Of a DNA stretch of 57,664 bases, positions 34,145-42,215 are shown piece after piece. Every line of letters starts with the position of its first letter. Position 1 is the stretch's first letter. The position numbers and the translations under genes were made by a program. Origin of the DNA: SLJN01 sp964505385. Its GTDB lineage: Bacteria > Bacteroidota > Rhodothermia > Balneolales > Natronogracilivirgulaceae. The stretch spans positions 1 to 57,664 of the forward strand of contig CAZDIA010000017.1 of NCBI GenBank assembly GCA_964505385.1, given 5' to 3'. The notes under the pieces are model-generated. The model was not told the DNA's origin, did no database searches, and saw only the letters and a list, made by a program, of their open reading frames with translations.

Positions 34145-35371
34145 TTAAGCGTAAGCCGCAATCTGATTTAGTAGTTCGTCATTGCTTTCGGTTCTTTTGA
34201 GAACCTGTAGCAGACTCGCCATTGACTCCGCAGGATTCTTTTTGAGAAGATATCGGCGCACCATATCTCTTTCTTCCATAGCGCCCTCCACAAACTTATC
34301 TTCATTCCGGGTTCCCGATGCGGCAATATTTATTGCCGGATATATCCGCTCATTGGCAAGTTCACGGTCGAGGACCAGCTCCATGTTGCCGGTTCCTTTA
34401 AATTCTTCAAAGATCAGGTCATCCATGCGGGAATTCGTTTCTATGAGGCACGTAGCGATTATTGTCAGTGAACCACCATTCTCAATTTTCCTTGCTGATC
34501 CAAAAATCTTCTTGGGTATTTCCAAAGCCCTGATGTCAAGTCCGCCGGAGAGCGTTCTTCCGCTGTTGGCCTGAGCTGCATTATATGCACGGCCCATACG
34601 GGTGATGGAGTCAATCAATAATACCGCATCACCACCCATTTCGGCGATTCGTTTAACATAACTTAGTGCCAGCTCCGATATCCGGGTATGGCTTTCTGTC
34701 GGACGGTCATTGGAAGAAGCAAACACTTTGCCATGGGTAGTCCGCTTAAAATCCGTCACTTCTTCCGGGCGCTCATCCACAAGTAAAACTGCAAGTTCGA
34801 CGTCAGGGTGATAATTCTCTACCGACTCTGCAATTTGTTTTAATAATACCGTTTTTCCGGTTCTTGGTGGGGATACGATCAGGGATCTTTGACCTTTTCC
34901 AACCGGTGCGATAAGATCAACGACTCTCATTTCGGTTTCATCAGGGCGTTTTGAAAGTTTGATTTGTTCAATCGGCATAATTGGCCGTTGCAGTTCAAAT
35001 CGTGGCGCTTTCAGCCAGCTTTCAAAAGGTTCCCCATTAATGGTATCAACAGTTGCTACCCGAAGATTACCTTTTTGGTCCTGCTCAAGCTCGCCTTCGA
35101 CTACAAGTCCCGGTTTTATTTTAAAAAACCTTACCTGATCGGGATTTAAAAAAGGGTCCTTTTCAGTTTTAGTAAACTCGTGATCCAGTTTTCTGATAAA
35201 GCCATACCCCTTGGGCGTGAGTTCGACAACTCCGCTAAAACGGCCTGCCGGTTTCACATGCTCGTTTTCAAGAAATTCGGGGAGCTGCTCTTTATTACCG
35301 CCTTTTTTCTTGCGACCTTTTTTCTTATGGGTATTACGACGCTTTTTGTTTTTATTTCTGTTATTACTCAT
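34145..35371 (-). CDS. rho: Transcription termination factor Rho
   Basis: A 408-aa RNA-dependent hexameric ATPase that ends transcription at rut sites. A lysine- and arginine-rich tail of about 28 residues precedes the OB-type RNA-binding domain (GVVELTPKGYGFIRK, about 47-61). The ATPase core has PPRTGKT (168-174), LLVDERPEEVTDFKR, LLIDSITRMGRAYN and SGGLDIRALEIPKK. The usual N-terminal helical region is very short and replaced by the basic tail. Two in-frame ATGs exist, 35389 and 35371; the second gives the tidier basic start, but neither has a clear ribosome-binding site. Confidence 0.95.
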   Translation of the reverse strand: MSNNRNKNKKRRNTHKKKGRKKKGGNKEQLPEFLENEHVKPAGRFSGVVELTPKGYGFIRKLDHEFTKTEKDPFLNPDQVRFFKIKPGLVVEGELEQDQKGNLRVATVDTINGEPFESWLKAPRFELQRPIMPIEQIKLSKRPDETEMRVVDLIAPVGKGQRSLIVSPPRTGKTVLLKQIAESVENYHPDVELAVLLVDERPEEVTDFKRTTHGKVFASSNDRPTESHTRISELALSYVKRIAEMGGDAVLLIDSITRMGRAYNAAQANSGRTLSGGLDIRALEIPKKIFGSARKIENGGSLTIIATCLIETNSRMDDLIFEEFKGTGNMELVLDRELANERIYPAINIAASGTRNEDKFVEGAMEERDMVRRYLLKKNPAESMASLLQVLKRTESNDELLNQIAAYA

Positions 35372-35574
35372 TGGGTTCAACCGTATCATTTGGATTGATC
35401 ATAGACATACACAGGCGTGAAGCAAAACTCTATTACATTTTGCGCCACTACTGATAAAACAGACAGGAGCTATTTATTTCCCGATTAGCAAAGTGACCAC
35501 TCCCGCCTCTAAAATATTAATTTTTATAAAAAATAATTTGATACCTGAATATGTCTTGAGACCTTCAGCTTACC

Positions 35575-37032
35575 TTATCGGACAGTAGTTTCCTCATTAA
35601 TCCAGGCATAGCACTCGTCAATTTCTCCATCTATCATAAATGAATCGCCGGTTTCCCAGCCCATAAAGTGCTTATCGCTTGAAGAAGGCATCACATTCTC
35701 AAAATTTTCGTACCGATTTTCTACTTGTCTTTCAACACCTGGATCTACCTCCAGCGCTTTATCAAGATAGTCGAGAACCAACCAGTAAACAGTACGGTCT
35801 CTACGCCCCATGTCGCCATTAGTACATTGGGAAACTGTCTCACTATAAATGTCGGCTATTCTAATATATGGCTCACCACTATCAGGGTTCTGATCGGAAG
35901 CTCGCTCGGCATAATCGCGGGCTTCTTCAAAATCTCTCATGTTTTGATAATTGCGGGAAAGCCGCAGCAGCGTTTCGTACCGTTGCTCTGAATCTTCGGT
36001 AAGTTCAAGGGATTCGCGCAAATATTCATTTCCTACATCGTAATCTCCTTCATCGTTATGAAGCCGTGCCATTCTTATCACGTTGTCATAGCTCGGGTCA
36101 GTCTCGTAGATTTCCCTGGCCTTGTCCCATTTTTTATCTGATTCGCCAAGTTCATCATATAGCTCGTAGATTTCCTCCATAACTTCGACATTTCCAGGAT
36201 CGTCATCGAGAACGGTCTGCAACCATTCGACCCGCTCTTCCGGATCTTCGAATATATCACTGCGCATTTGATCGAATTCCGCTTTCAACTCCTCGTCCGC
36301 ATAAGGCTGTGCGCGATCCATCCAGTCGAGAACTTTATCAGTTTCACCTTCTCTTTTCATATTTTGAAGCATGATGCGAACGTAGTATCCGTCTCCACTT
36401 TCTGTAGTGCGTTCTACATCTCTATTAAAAATGGTAGCATAGTCTTCATAGGCTTTTTGCATCCCGTTTTCAATATAGTCGGAATGCTCCTGATAAAAGC
36501 GGCCCCGGTTCATGATCCATCTCCATTCATCAACTTCGTCTTCTTCGTATTCATTGAAGAACCAGTCGAACATTTGCAGTGCGGAATCCACGTAAGCTTC
36601 CTGTAACTCAGGCTCTTCCGCCATATTGTGCTTTTCCTTGTAGATGGTAATCATCCGGTCAAACATGCGATCGCCCCGGTAAGCGTCTACATTTTCCATT
36701 TCTTTGGGATGTTCACTGATTAAATATCTTCCGTATTTCAGTGCCATTTCCCACTGCTCGTTTCTGTATTCATCCTGAAAAAGCGAGAATACAGTTCGCG
36801 ATTCATATCCGAACGGGGGTTCAAGATCAGTGAATGGTTTCTCAAAACCTTCTGCATCGCCTAACTCAGCAAGGTCTTCTTCCTCTCCGATTTCCTCTTC
36901 CTCATCACCGTTTATGTCATTATCGGTGACTTCTTCGGTTTCTGTACCATCTATATCATCGTCGGCGACTTCCTCAGCTGTTGAACAAGCGAAGAAGAAT
37001 AAAAATATTAATATGTAAACTAAATTTTTCAT
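35575..37032 (-). CDS. TPR-repeat lipoprotein with acidic N-terminal linker
   Basis: A 485-aa protein. The signal peptide MKNLVYILIFLFFFACS ends in a lipobox, so C16 should be lipidated. A low-complexity Asp/Glu tract follows (about 20-55), then helical TPR-like repeats through about residue 420 (e.g. SDKKWDKAREIYETDPSYDN, GDYDVGNEYLRESLEL, DFEEARDYAERASDQNPDSGEPYI). It probably faces the periplasm as an interaction scaffold. Downstream of the outer-membrane protein gene by 34 bp on the same strand, it looks like the last member of an envelope operon. Its role is unknown. Confidence 0.75.
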   Translation of the reverse strand: MKNLVYILIFLFFFACSTAEEVADDDIDGTETEEVTDNDINGDEEEEIGEEEDLAELGDAEGFEKPFTDLEPPFGYESRTVFSLFQDEYRNEQWEMALKYGRYLISEHPKEMENVDAYRGDRMFDRMITIYKEKHNMAEEPELQEAYVDSALQMFDWFFNEYEEDEVDEWRWIMNRGRFYQEHSDYIENGMQKAYEDYATIFNRDVERTTESGDGYYVRIMLQNMKREGETDKVLDWMDRAQPYADEELKAEFDQMRSDIFEDPEERVEWLQTVLDDDPGNVEVMEEIYELYDELGESDKKWDKAREIYETDPSYDNVIRMARLHNDEGDYDVGNEYLRESLELTEDSEQRYETLLRLSRNYQNMRDFEEARDYAERASDQNPDSGEPYIRIADIYSETVSQCTNGDMGRRDRTVYWLVLDYLDKALEVDPGVERQVENRYENFENVMPSSSDKHFMGWETGDSFMIDGEIDECYAWINEETTVR

Positions 37033-37066
37033 CTTTATATGTATTTACAACCCTGTATTTATCGGC

Positions 37067-38362
37067 TTATCTGAGTCTCGGTCTGAAAAACATTAACTCG
37101 GAAAGATTAAACGATACCCGTAATTCGAATATTTCTTCTTGGATAAGTCCATCTGCTTGTGTGCCTCGGACACCATAATCGAAATTTATATTTAATGATG
37201 ATGAACGGTCACTTGTAGGAATTCCTATTCCCACACTTGCTCTGTAAGTGCTAATGCTGTTATCATTAATTTCCATACTGCCGGTATCATAGCTAACCCC
37301 GGCCCGGTAAATCAGATCCCGGAAAAAGGAAGGCGGGGTATTCGGGTTATACCCGCTTATTTCCGCACCTAACCCGGTTCTGAAGCGATCTTTATATGTA
37401 ACGTTTTCCTGCGCTTCAAATGGTTCAAAATTTGCCCAATTTTGATAAAGCACATCAGAAGATACTTTAAAATTATCACTCAATACATAAGTTAATCCGA
37501 CACTTACGTCAAGCGGATATTCTACAGTTCTATTTTCTTCAGATTCAGGCAATTGAACATTCTCGCCATCATCCAGCTCAGTTTCAAAGCGCCGCTCAGC
37601 ATCAAGTGATACAGGCATTGAGGCACTTACACCTACTGATAAAATATCTGTAGGGTTAAACACGCCAGGCATAATCTGGAGAAGTCCAACTCTTCCACCC
37701 CAGCCAGTATGTGAAGTATTTCTGCTAAAGTTCACGGATTCAAAATCGTCATCATCAAAATCGAGATCAACTCTTTGGGTAAGTGTTCCAAAGTAGAATG
37801 CCGGAGCAATACCGATGTATGTGCGTGGAGCAACGCGGTATCCTGCACCAATTTCAATCCGGTTCAGCCCTCCGGTTGCATCAGTTTCAGTTTCATAATT
37901 CAGTAAAGAGCCGCTTGGGCTTTCACCAGCAGCAAGCGAATCCTGACCTGTTGTGGTAAAATTGTAACTGGTTTCCGGCAATATTGAAGCCGAAACTCCC
38001 AGTCGATCACGCAAAACAGGAAATGACATCTGAAGCTGGCTACTTTCAATGTGAGTTTGGCTTGCTGAGCTTACCTCATCGGACATTTCATAGCCCGTAA
38101 TATTAAATCCACCATTAATGTTTGTGTAGCGATTGGTACCAAGCATTGCCGGATTTGCTGTACTGCTAATGCGGGTATCGAAGACTGATGTTCCAATGAC
38201 ATTCATTCCGCTGGCATTCGGAGCACGATAATCATTGGGCATTCCTAAGCCGTAATAGGAGTAGGTGGATCCACTTCTGTATAGATCCTGTGCGCTGGAG
38301 TTTTCAACGGGCAGCGAAAACAGACCTATCAATAATGCCGAACTTATTATTAAACTGCGCAT
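37067..38362 (-). CDS. Outer-membrane beta-barrel protein
   Basis: A 431-aa protein with a signal peptide (MRSLIISSALLIGLFSL, cleavage after SSAQ). The mature start SGSTYSYYGLGMPND, with STANPAMLG later, resembles the FadL/OmpP1-like barrels of Bacteroidota. Many amphipathic strands with aromatic ends follow (YRVAPRTYIGIAPAFYFGTL, FKVSSDVLYQNWANF), and it ends on a strand (FELRVSFNLSELMFF). Transport or assembly function is unknown. It lies 6 bp after the DUF4270-like lipoprotein gene and 34 bp before the TPR lipoprotein gene, so these envelope proteins may form one complex. Confidence 0.75.
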   Translation of the reverse strand: MRSLIISSALLIGLFSLPVENSSAQDLYRSGSTYSYYGLGMPNDYRAPNASGMNVIGTSVFDTRISSTANPAMLGTNRYTNINGGFNITGYEMSDEVSSASQTHIESSQLQMSFPVLRDRLGVSASILPETSYNFTTTGQDSLAAGESPSGSLLNYETETDATGGLNRIEIGAGYRVAPRTYIGIAPAFYFGTLTQRVDLDFDDDDFESVNFSRNTSHTGWGGRVGLLQIMPGVFNPTDILSVGVSASMPVSLDAERRFETELDDGENVQLPESEENRTVEYPLDVSVGLTYVLSDNFKVSSDVLYQNWANFEPFEAQENVTYKDRFRTGLGAEISGYNPNTPPSFFRDLIYRAGVSYDTGSMEINDNSISTYRASVGIGIPTSDRSSSLNINFDYGVRGTQADGLIQEEIFELRVSFNLSELMFFRPRLR

Positions 38363-38368
38363 GGTATT

Positions 38369-39655
38369 TTAATTCGGATCTGCACTTGTTATATGAATTT
38401 GAGGGGCGTACTCATCATGAAGATGATTGAATAGTAAGCTAGAAATTATTTTCCCATTATTTTCACTGATTATCAGATAAAAATCATCTTCTTCTTGTTC
38501 TTCAGCCGTAAGCTGATCCTTGATAAATGCTGTGAGGTTGACACTGAAATAATCCGGTTCCCCGTCCTCGCCCTCATTTAACGATGAACGGAACACCGGG
38601 TCATCCGTAATAGATAAATCAAGGTCGGATTCATCAAGAAAATACAAATCCAGCTCATCTGCTGAATTTCGCCGGTGATTTTCCGGCAGGTATTCGGTTG
38701 ACTCCATACTCTCTGAATCAACGTAAATCCGCAACTCTGCTCTGGAAATATTATCAGCACCTATAAATTCGCTGTCCACATCAAATTCAAGTTTCATGAA
38801 ATTATCAAAGATGTTACGATTGATAGATACTTCCTCAGCAATAGATTCAGAAGGTTCGCCTCTTTCAAGACTAAAAGCACTTCCCCTGAAGCCAACGTGT
38901 TGCAGCGTATCCGCAGATGGGTTATCTATAACCAGGCGGGATTCGTCCATATCAAATGACAAAATATTGGATTCTTCCATACTGAAAAGCGTGAATCCAA
39001 ACAGCTCATCCCGGTATCCATCTTCATCGCTTTCGTTAAAAAATTCTCTGTAGCGCTGCAGCCAGTTATCATCAACAGGGATAGTCACTGTATCATCTTC
39101 AGGCTGATATATATGCTCTCCTAACAAGATATCCGAATCACTCATAACAGAGTCCGGTCGCCAAGCACTTGCCCGCCACCGCCTCGGAGCTTCCCTGAGT
39201 TGTAAATGATTAGAGCTGTTTATATCACCGTAGACTTCATCTACATGCATTTCCAAAGATGCAGTAGCGTTAGCTTCTATAGAGTCAATATCTTCTTCAA
39301 TAATATTTGGTTGTAATAGCGCTGTTACTTCTTTTTCACCAAAGAGCAGATCATTATAGTGCCCGACAGAGAGGTAAGCATGGTTTCCAGAAAAACCCGG
39401 AGCCGACACTTCCAGGGTCGAGGGTATATACACGGTATCTGCTTTTACCTGTATTTCGTCACCGCCGGGATCGGAGCCGACAAGGTTGCCATCATCACAG
39501 GAGTTAACTACCCACCCGATTGCAATTATTAATATCAGCCATCCCCGCGAACTGTAGAATTGCGGGTTCAACAATTGGGAAACCCATTCCGGGCGAGAAT
39601 TATGATTCTTTCTGTTCTGCGGTTTCTCCAACAATGGCTTTATAGTAGTCTGCAA
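38369..39655 (-). CDS. DUF4270-like lipoprotein
   Basis: Up to 428 aa. A hydrophobic stretch GWLILIIAIGWVVNSC ends in a lipobox cysteine followed by DDGNLVGSDPGGDEI, the pattern of DUF4270 surface lipoproteins. The rest is beta-rich, with paired segments such as FMKLEFDVDSEF, RAELRIYV and a closing YAPQIHITS. The ATG at 39655 overlaps the upstream GT5 gene by 56 bp and puts about 28 odd residues before the signal; TTG 39574 would avoid the overlap. Co-occurrence of DUF4270 with the short GT5 gene is known in Bacteroidota and supports the assignment. Function is unknown. Confidence 0.68.
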   Translation of the reverse strand: MQTTIKPLLEKPQNRKNHNSRPEWVSQLLNPQFYSSRGWLILIIAIGWVVNSCDDGNLVGSDPGGDEIQVKADTVYIPSTLEVSAPGFSGNHAYLSVGHYNDLLFGEKEVTALLQPNIIEEDIDSIEANATASLEMHVDEVYGDINSSNHLQLREAPRRWRASAWRPDSVMSDSDILLGEHIYQPEDDTVTIPVDDNWLQRYREFFNESDEDGYRDELFGFTLFSMEESNILSFDMDESRLVIDNPSADTLQHVGFRGSAFSLERGEPSESIAEEVSINRNIFDNFMKLEFDVDSEFIGADNISRAELRIYVDSESMESTEYLPENHRRNSADELDLYFLDESDLDLSITDDPVFRSSLNEGEDGEPDYFSVNLTAFIKDQLTAEEQEEDDFYLIISENNGKIISSLLFNHLHDEYAPQIHITSADPN

Positions 39656-40415
39656 ATTTTGAAGATATGTCTTGCGGTGCTCCCTGAATCTTATCAGGTG
39701 TTATATTCAATTCATTGAACAGGTCGTCCAGCTCACTGCCGAGGTCATTTCCGGTAACTACGTGATCGGCATAAATTAAACCAGCTTTCCTAAAGTCCAC
39801 CTTTCCGTCGGTTAAAATCCGGTTGACGTCAAAGTCATCCGGCAATCCCATTTTATCGATAATCGATGTATCGAAAAGGCCTTCATTTAACGGACTATGA
39901 AGGTTGTAGATTACCTTAGTATCTGTAAAGTTTTCGTCATCTTTATATAAAGATTTCAGAAAAGCCGGAACAAACCCTGCCGGCCAGTCGTGGCAATGAA
40001 TAATATCAGGCTTCCAGCCGAGCTTTTTAACGGTCTGTAAAATCCCCTTATTATAGAAAATCAAGCGTTCGTCGTTATCCTTATAATAATTGCCCTTTGA
40101 ATCGGAAAACAACCCTTTTCGCTTGAAGTAGGTATCATTATCTAGAAAGTAGACCTGCAGCTTAGCGTTAGGGATGCTGGCTACCTTAATTTTCATGCTT
40201 TCTACATTTCCCGCTACCTCGACTTCAATACCGGAGAGCCGGATTACCTCATGTAACCTGTTTCGTCGGTCATTAATTGAGCCGTATTTGGGCAAGAGAA
40301 TGCGGATTTCAAATCCTTTATCCTGAAGTGAGGCCGGAAGGAAGCGAAGTAAATCCGCCGTGTTGGTCATTCTTGCGAACGGTGAAATCTCCGCTGCAGC
40401 ATATAATATCTTCAT
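39600..40415 (-). CDS. Short GT5-type 'glycogen/starch synthase' homologue
   Basis: A 271-aa protein matching only the N-terminal domain of GT5 glycogen synthases (full enzymes are about 480 aa). RILLPKYGSINDRRNRLHEVIRLSG, VYFLDNDTYFKRKGLF, DNDERLIFYNKGILQTVKKL and DIIHCHDWPAGFVPAFLK are family-like. The ADP-glucose-binding KxGGL motif after EISPFA is replaced by RMTNT, and the C-terminal Rossmann domain is missing. It therefore may not make glycogen by itself. It is upstream of the DUF4270-like gene, overlapping it, and is followed on the chromosome by malQ and glgB on the same strand. Confidence 0.8.
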   Translation of the reverse strand: MKILYAAAEISPFARMTNTADLLRFLPASLQDKGFEIRILLPKYGSINDRRNRLHEVIRLSGIEVEVAGNVESMKIKVASIPNAKLQVYFLDNDTYFKRKGLFSDSKGNYYKDNDERLIFYNKGILQTVKKLGWKPDIIHCHDWPAGFVPAFLKSLYKDDENFTDTKVIYNLHSPLNEGLFDTSIIDKMGLPDDFDVNRILTDGKVDFRKAGLIYADHVVTGNDLGSELDDLFNELNITPDKIQGAPQDISSKFADYYKAIVGETAEQKES

Positions 40416-40636
40416 AATTTATGTAACGGCTTTCTTTCTATACAGATATAATGATTATAATAACTGTTAAATATACCGGATTAACGAGGATAAAACTCAG
40501 GATGGGGCTGTACAATAATGGCGCAATAAAGCCCTCTTAGATGTACAATCAACGGTGTTTTTTTACTTACTTTTTAACGTCAACTTTACACCGATGATGA
40601 CACATAACCAATATAATAATTTTTATTCAAAATTGC

Positions 40637-42187
40637 TTAATTGGCTTCTTCGGTTTCGATTTCGACAATATTTGAATCCTGATTGTCTACTCTCGGGTTG
40701 CGATTGCTTATTTCTATCAGATGTCTGATACGGTCTCGATCAACCCCAGCCAGCATTTCATCAGTGTATCGCCACAACCAGTTATTTTCCACTGTTCCGG
40801 GAAAGTTCATACGGTGTTCGGTATCCAGATTCATTAAATCCTGAAGTGGAAAAATGGCATACTTGGCCACCGATAGCATTGCCGTGCGTATCATGTCCCA
40901 ATTTATCTCCTCACCGGAGGTTTTCATGTATTCGCGGCAGCGATGCTGCTCTATTTCAGGAGCCTCTTTATACCAACCGATCGTGGTGTCATTATCATGG
41001 GTTCCCGTATAAACCACACAGTTGTCTGTAGTATAATTATGGGGTAAAAAACTGTTGGCATAATTTCCCTGGAATGCAAACTGCAGGATCTTCATACCTG
41101 GGAAGTTAAATCCGTCGCGCAGAGCCACCACACTTTTCGTGATCACTCCAAGATCTTCTGCGATAATCGGAAGCTCTCCAAGCTCTTCTTCTATTTTGTT
41201 GAATAATCCGGGTCCCGGCCCTTTTACCCAACGCCCATTCATTGCAGTTTCTTCAGTCGCTTTAACTTCCCAGTAAGCATCAAAGCCACGGAAGTGGTCC
41301 ACCCGGATGGAATCAAACATATAAAACATCTGGCGGAACCTTTCTACCCACCATTTGTAACCATCCTGCTCCAAAACTTTCCATTTATAGAGCGGATTGC
41401 CCCATAACTGGCCGGTTTCACTGAAGTAATCCGGCGGCACACCGGCAACAAGTTTTCGGTTTCCGGTTGCATCCACTTCAAAATACTTAGAATGCGCCCA
41501 TACATCAGCACTGTTATGATCAACGAAAATAGGAATATCTCCCACAACGGAGATGGAGCGCTCGTTGGCGTATTTTTTTATTGCCATCCACTGTGAGTTG
41601 AACTCATACTGCAACCAATAGTGAAGATCTATTTCTTCTTTGAGCTTCTTTCTGTATTTATCCATTACAGATTTTTTGCGTTGCGAGAGTCCTTTTTCCC
41701 AGGTATTCCAAGGGCGTTTATCATGATGATAGAGTAACGACATGAACAGTGCGTAATCGTCCAGCCAGTATTTATTTGCCTCTACAAACTGGTTGTAACT
41801 CTGCCAATCTTCATCCGAAGCATCATTATAAAACGTGTTGCACGCCTTGCGAAAAAGCTCAAATTTAAATTTGTAGGCTTGGTCATATTCCGCCAGGGTT
41901 TTCTGAGGACGCTTTCCTGCCTGCAGATCATCACTTTTGACCAACCCCTTATCGGCGAGTATATCAGGTGAAATTAAATAATGGTTGCCGGCAAAAGCAG
42001 AGTAACTCGCATAAGGCGACTCTCCATATCCTGTAGGGCCAAGCGGCAGCACCTGCCAAACAGTTTGATTGGTTGAATCGAGAAAATCAATAAATCGTTT
42101 TGCACCGGGTCCAAGGTCTCCAAGTCCAAAGTCGGAAGGAAAAGAAGTGGGATGAAGTAAAGTCCCACAGGAACGCTCTAATTTCAT
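40637..42187 (-). CDS. malQ: 4-alpha-glucanotransferase (amylomaltase)
   Basis: A 516-aa GH77 enzyme, the usual bacterial length. It transfers maltooligosaccharide units between alpha-glucans. The opening RSCGTLLHPTSFPSDFGLGDLG and VWQVLPLGPTGYGESPY are standard. The catalytic nucleophile is D297 in RVDHFRG, the acid/base E344 in IIAEDLG, and the third acidic residue is in GTHDNDTT. It lies 28 bp after glgB on the same strand, forming a glycogen or maltodextrin operon. A 220-bp spacer with no recognised site separates it from the GT5 gene. Confidence 0.96.
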   Translation of the reverse strand: MKLERSCGTLLHPTSFPSDFGLGDLGPGAKRFIDFLDSTNQTVWQVLPLGPTGYGESPYASYSAFAGNHYLISPDILADKGLVKSDDLQAGKRPQKTLAEYDQAYKFKFELFRKACNTFYNDASDEDWQSYNQFVEANKYWLDDYALFMSLLYHHDKRPWNTWEKGLSQRKKSVMDKYRKKLKEEIDLHYWLQYEFNSQWMAIKKYANERSISVVGDIPIFVDHNSADVWAHSKYFEVDATGNRKLVAGVPPDYFSETGQLWGNPLYKWKVLEQDGYKWWVERFRQMFYMFDSIRVDHFRGFDAYWEVKATEETAMNGRWVKGPGPGLFNKIEEELGELPIIAEDLGVITKSVVALRDGFNFPGMKILQFAFQGNYANSFLPHNYTTDNCVVYTGTHDNDTTIGWYKEAPEIEQHRCREYMKTSGEEINWDMIRTAMLSVAKYAIFPLQDLMNLDTEHRMNFPGTVENNWLWRYTDEMLAGVDRDRIRHLIEISNRNPRVDNQDSNIVEIETEEAN

Positions 42188-42215
42188 ATAATAATTATGG
42201 GTTTTACTGAAAAAA

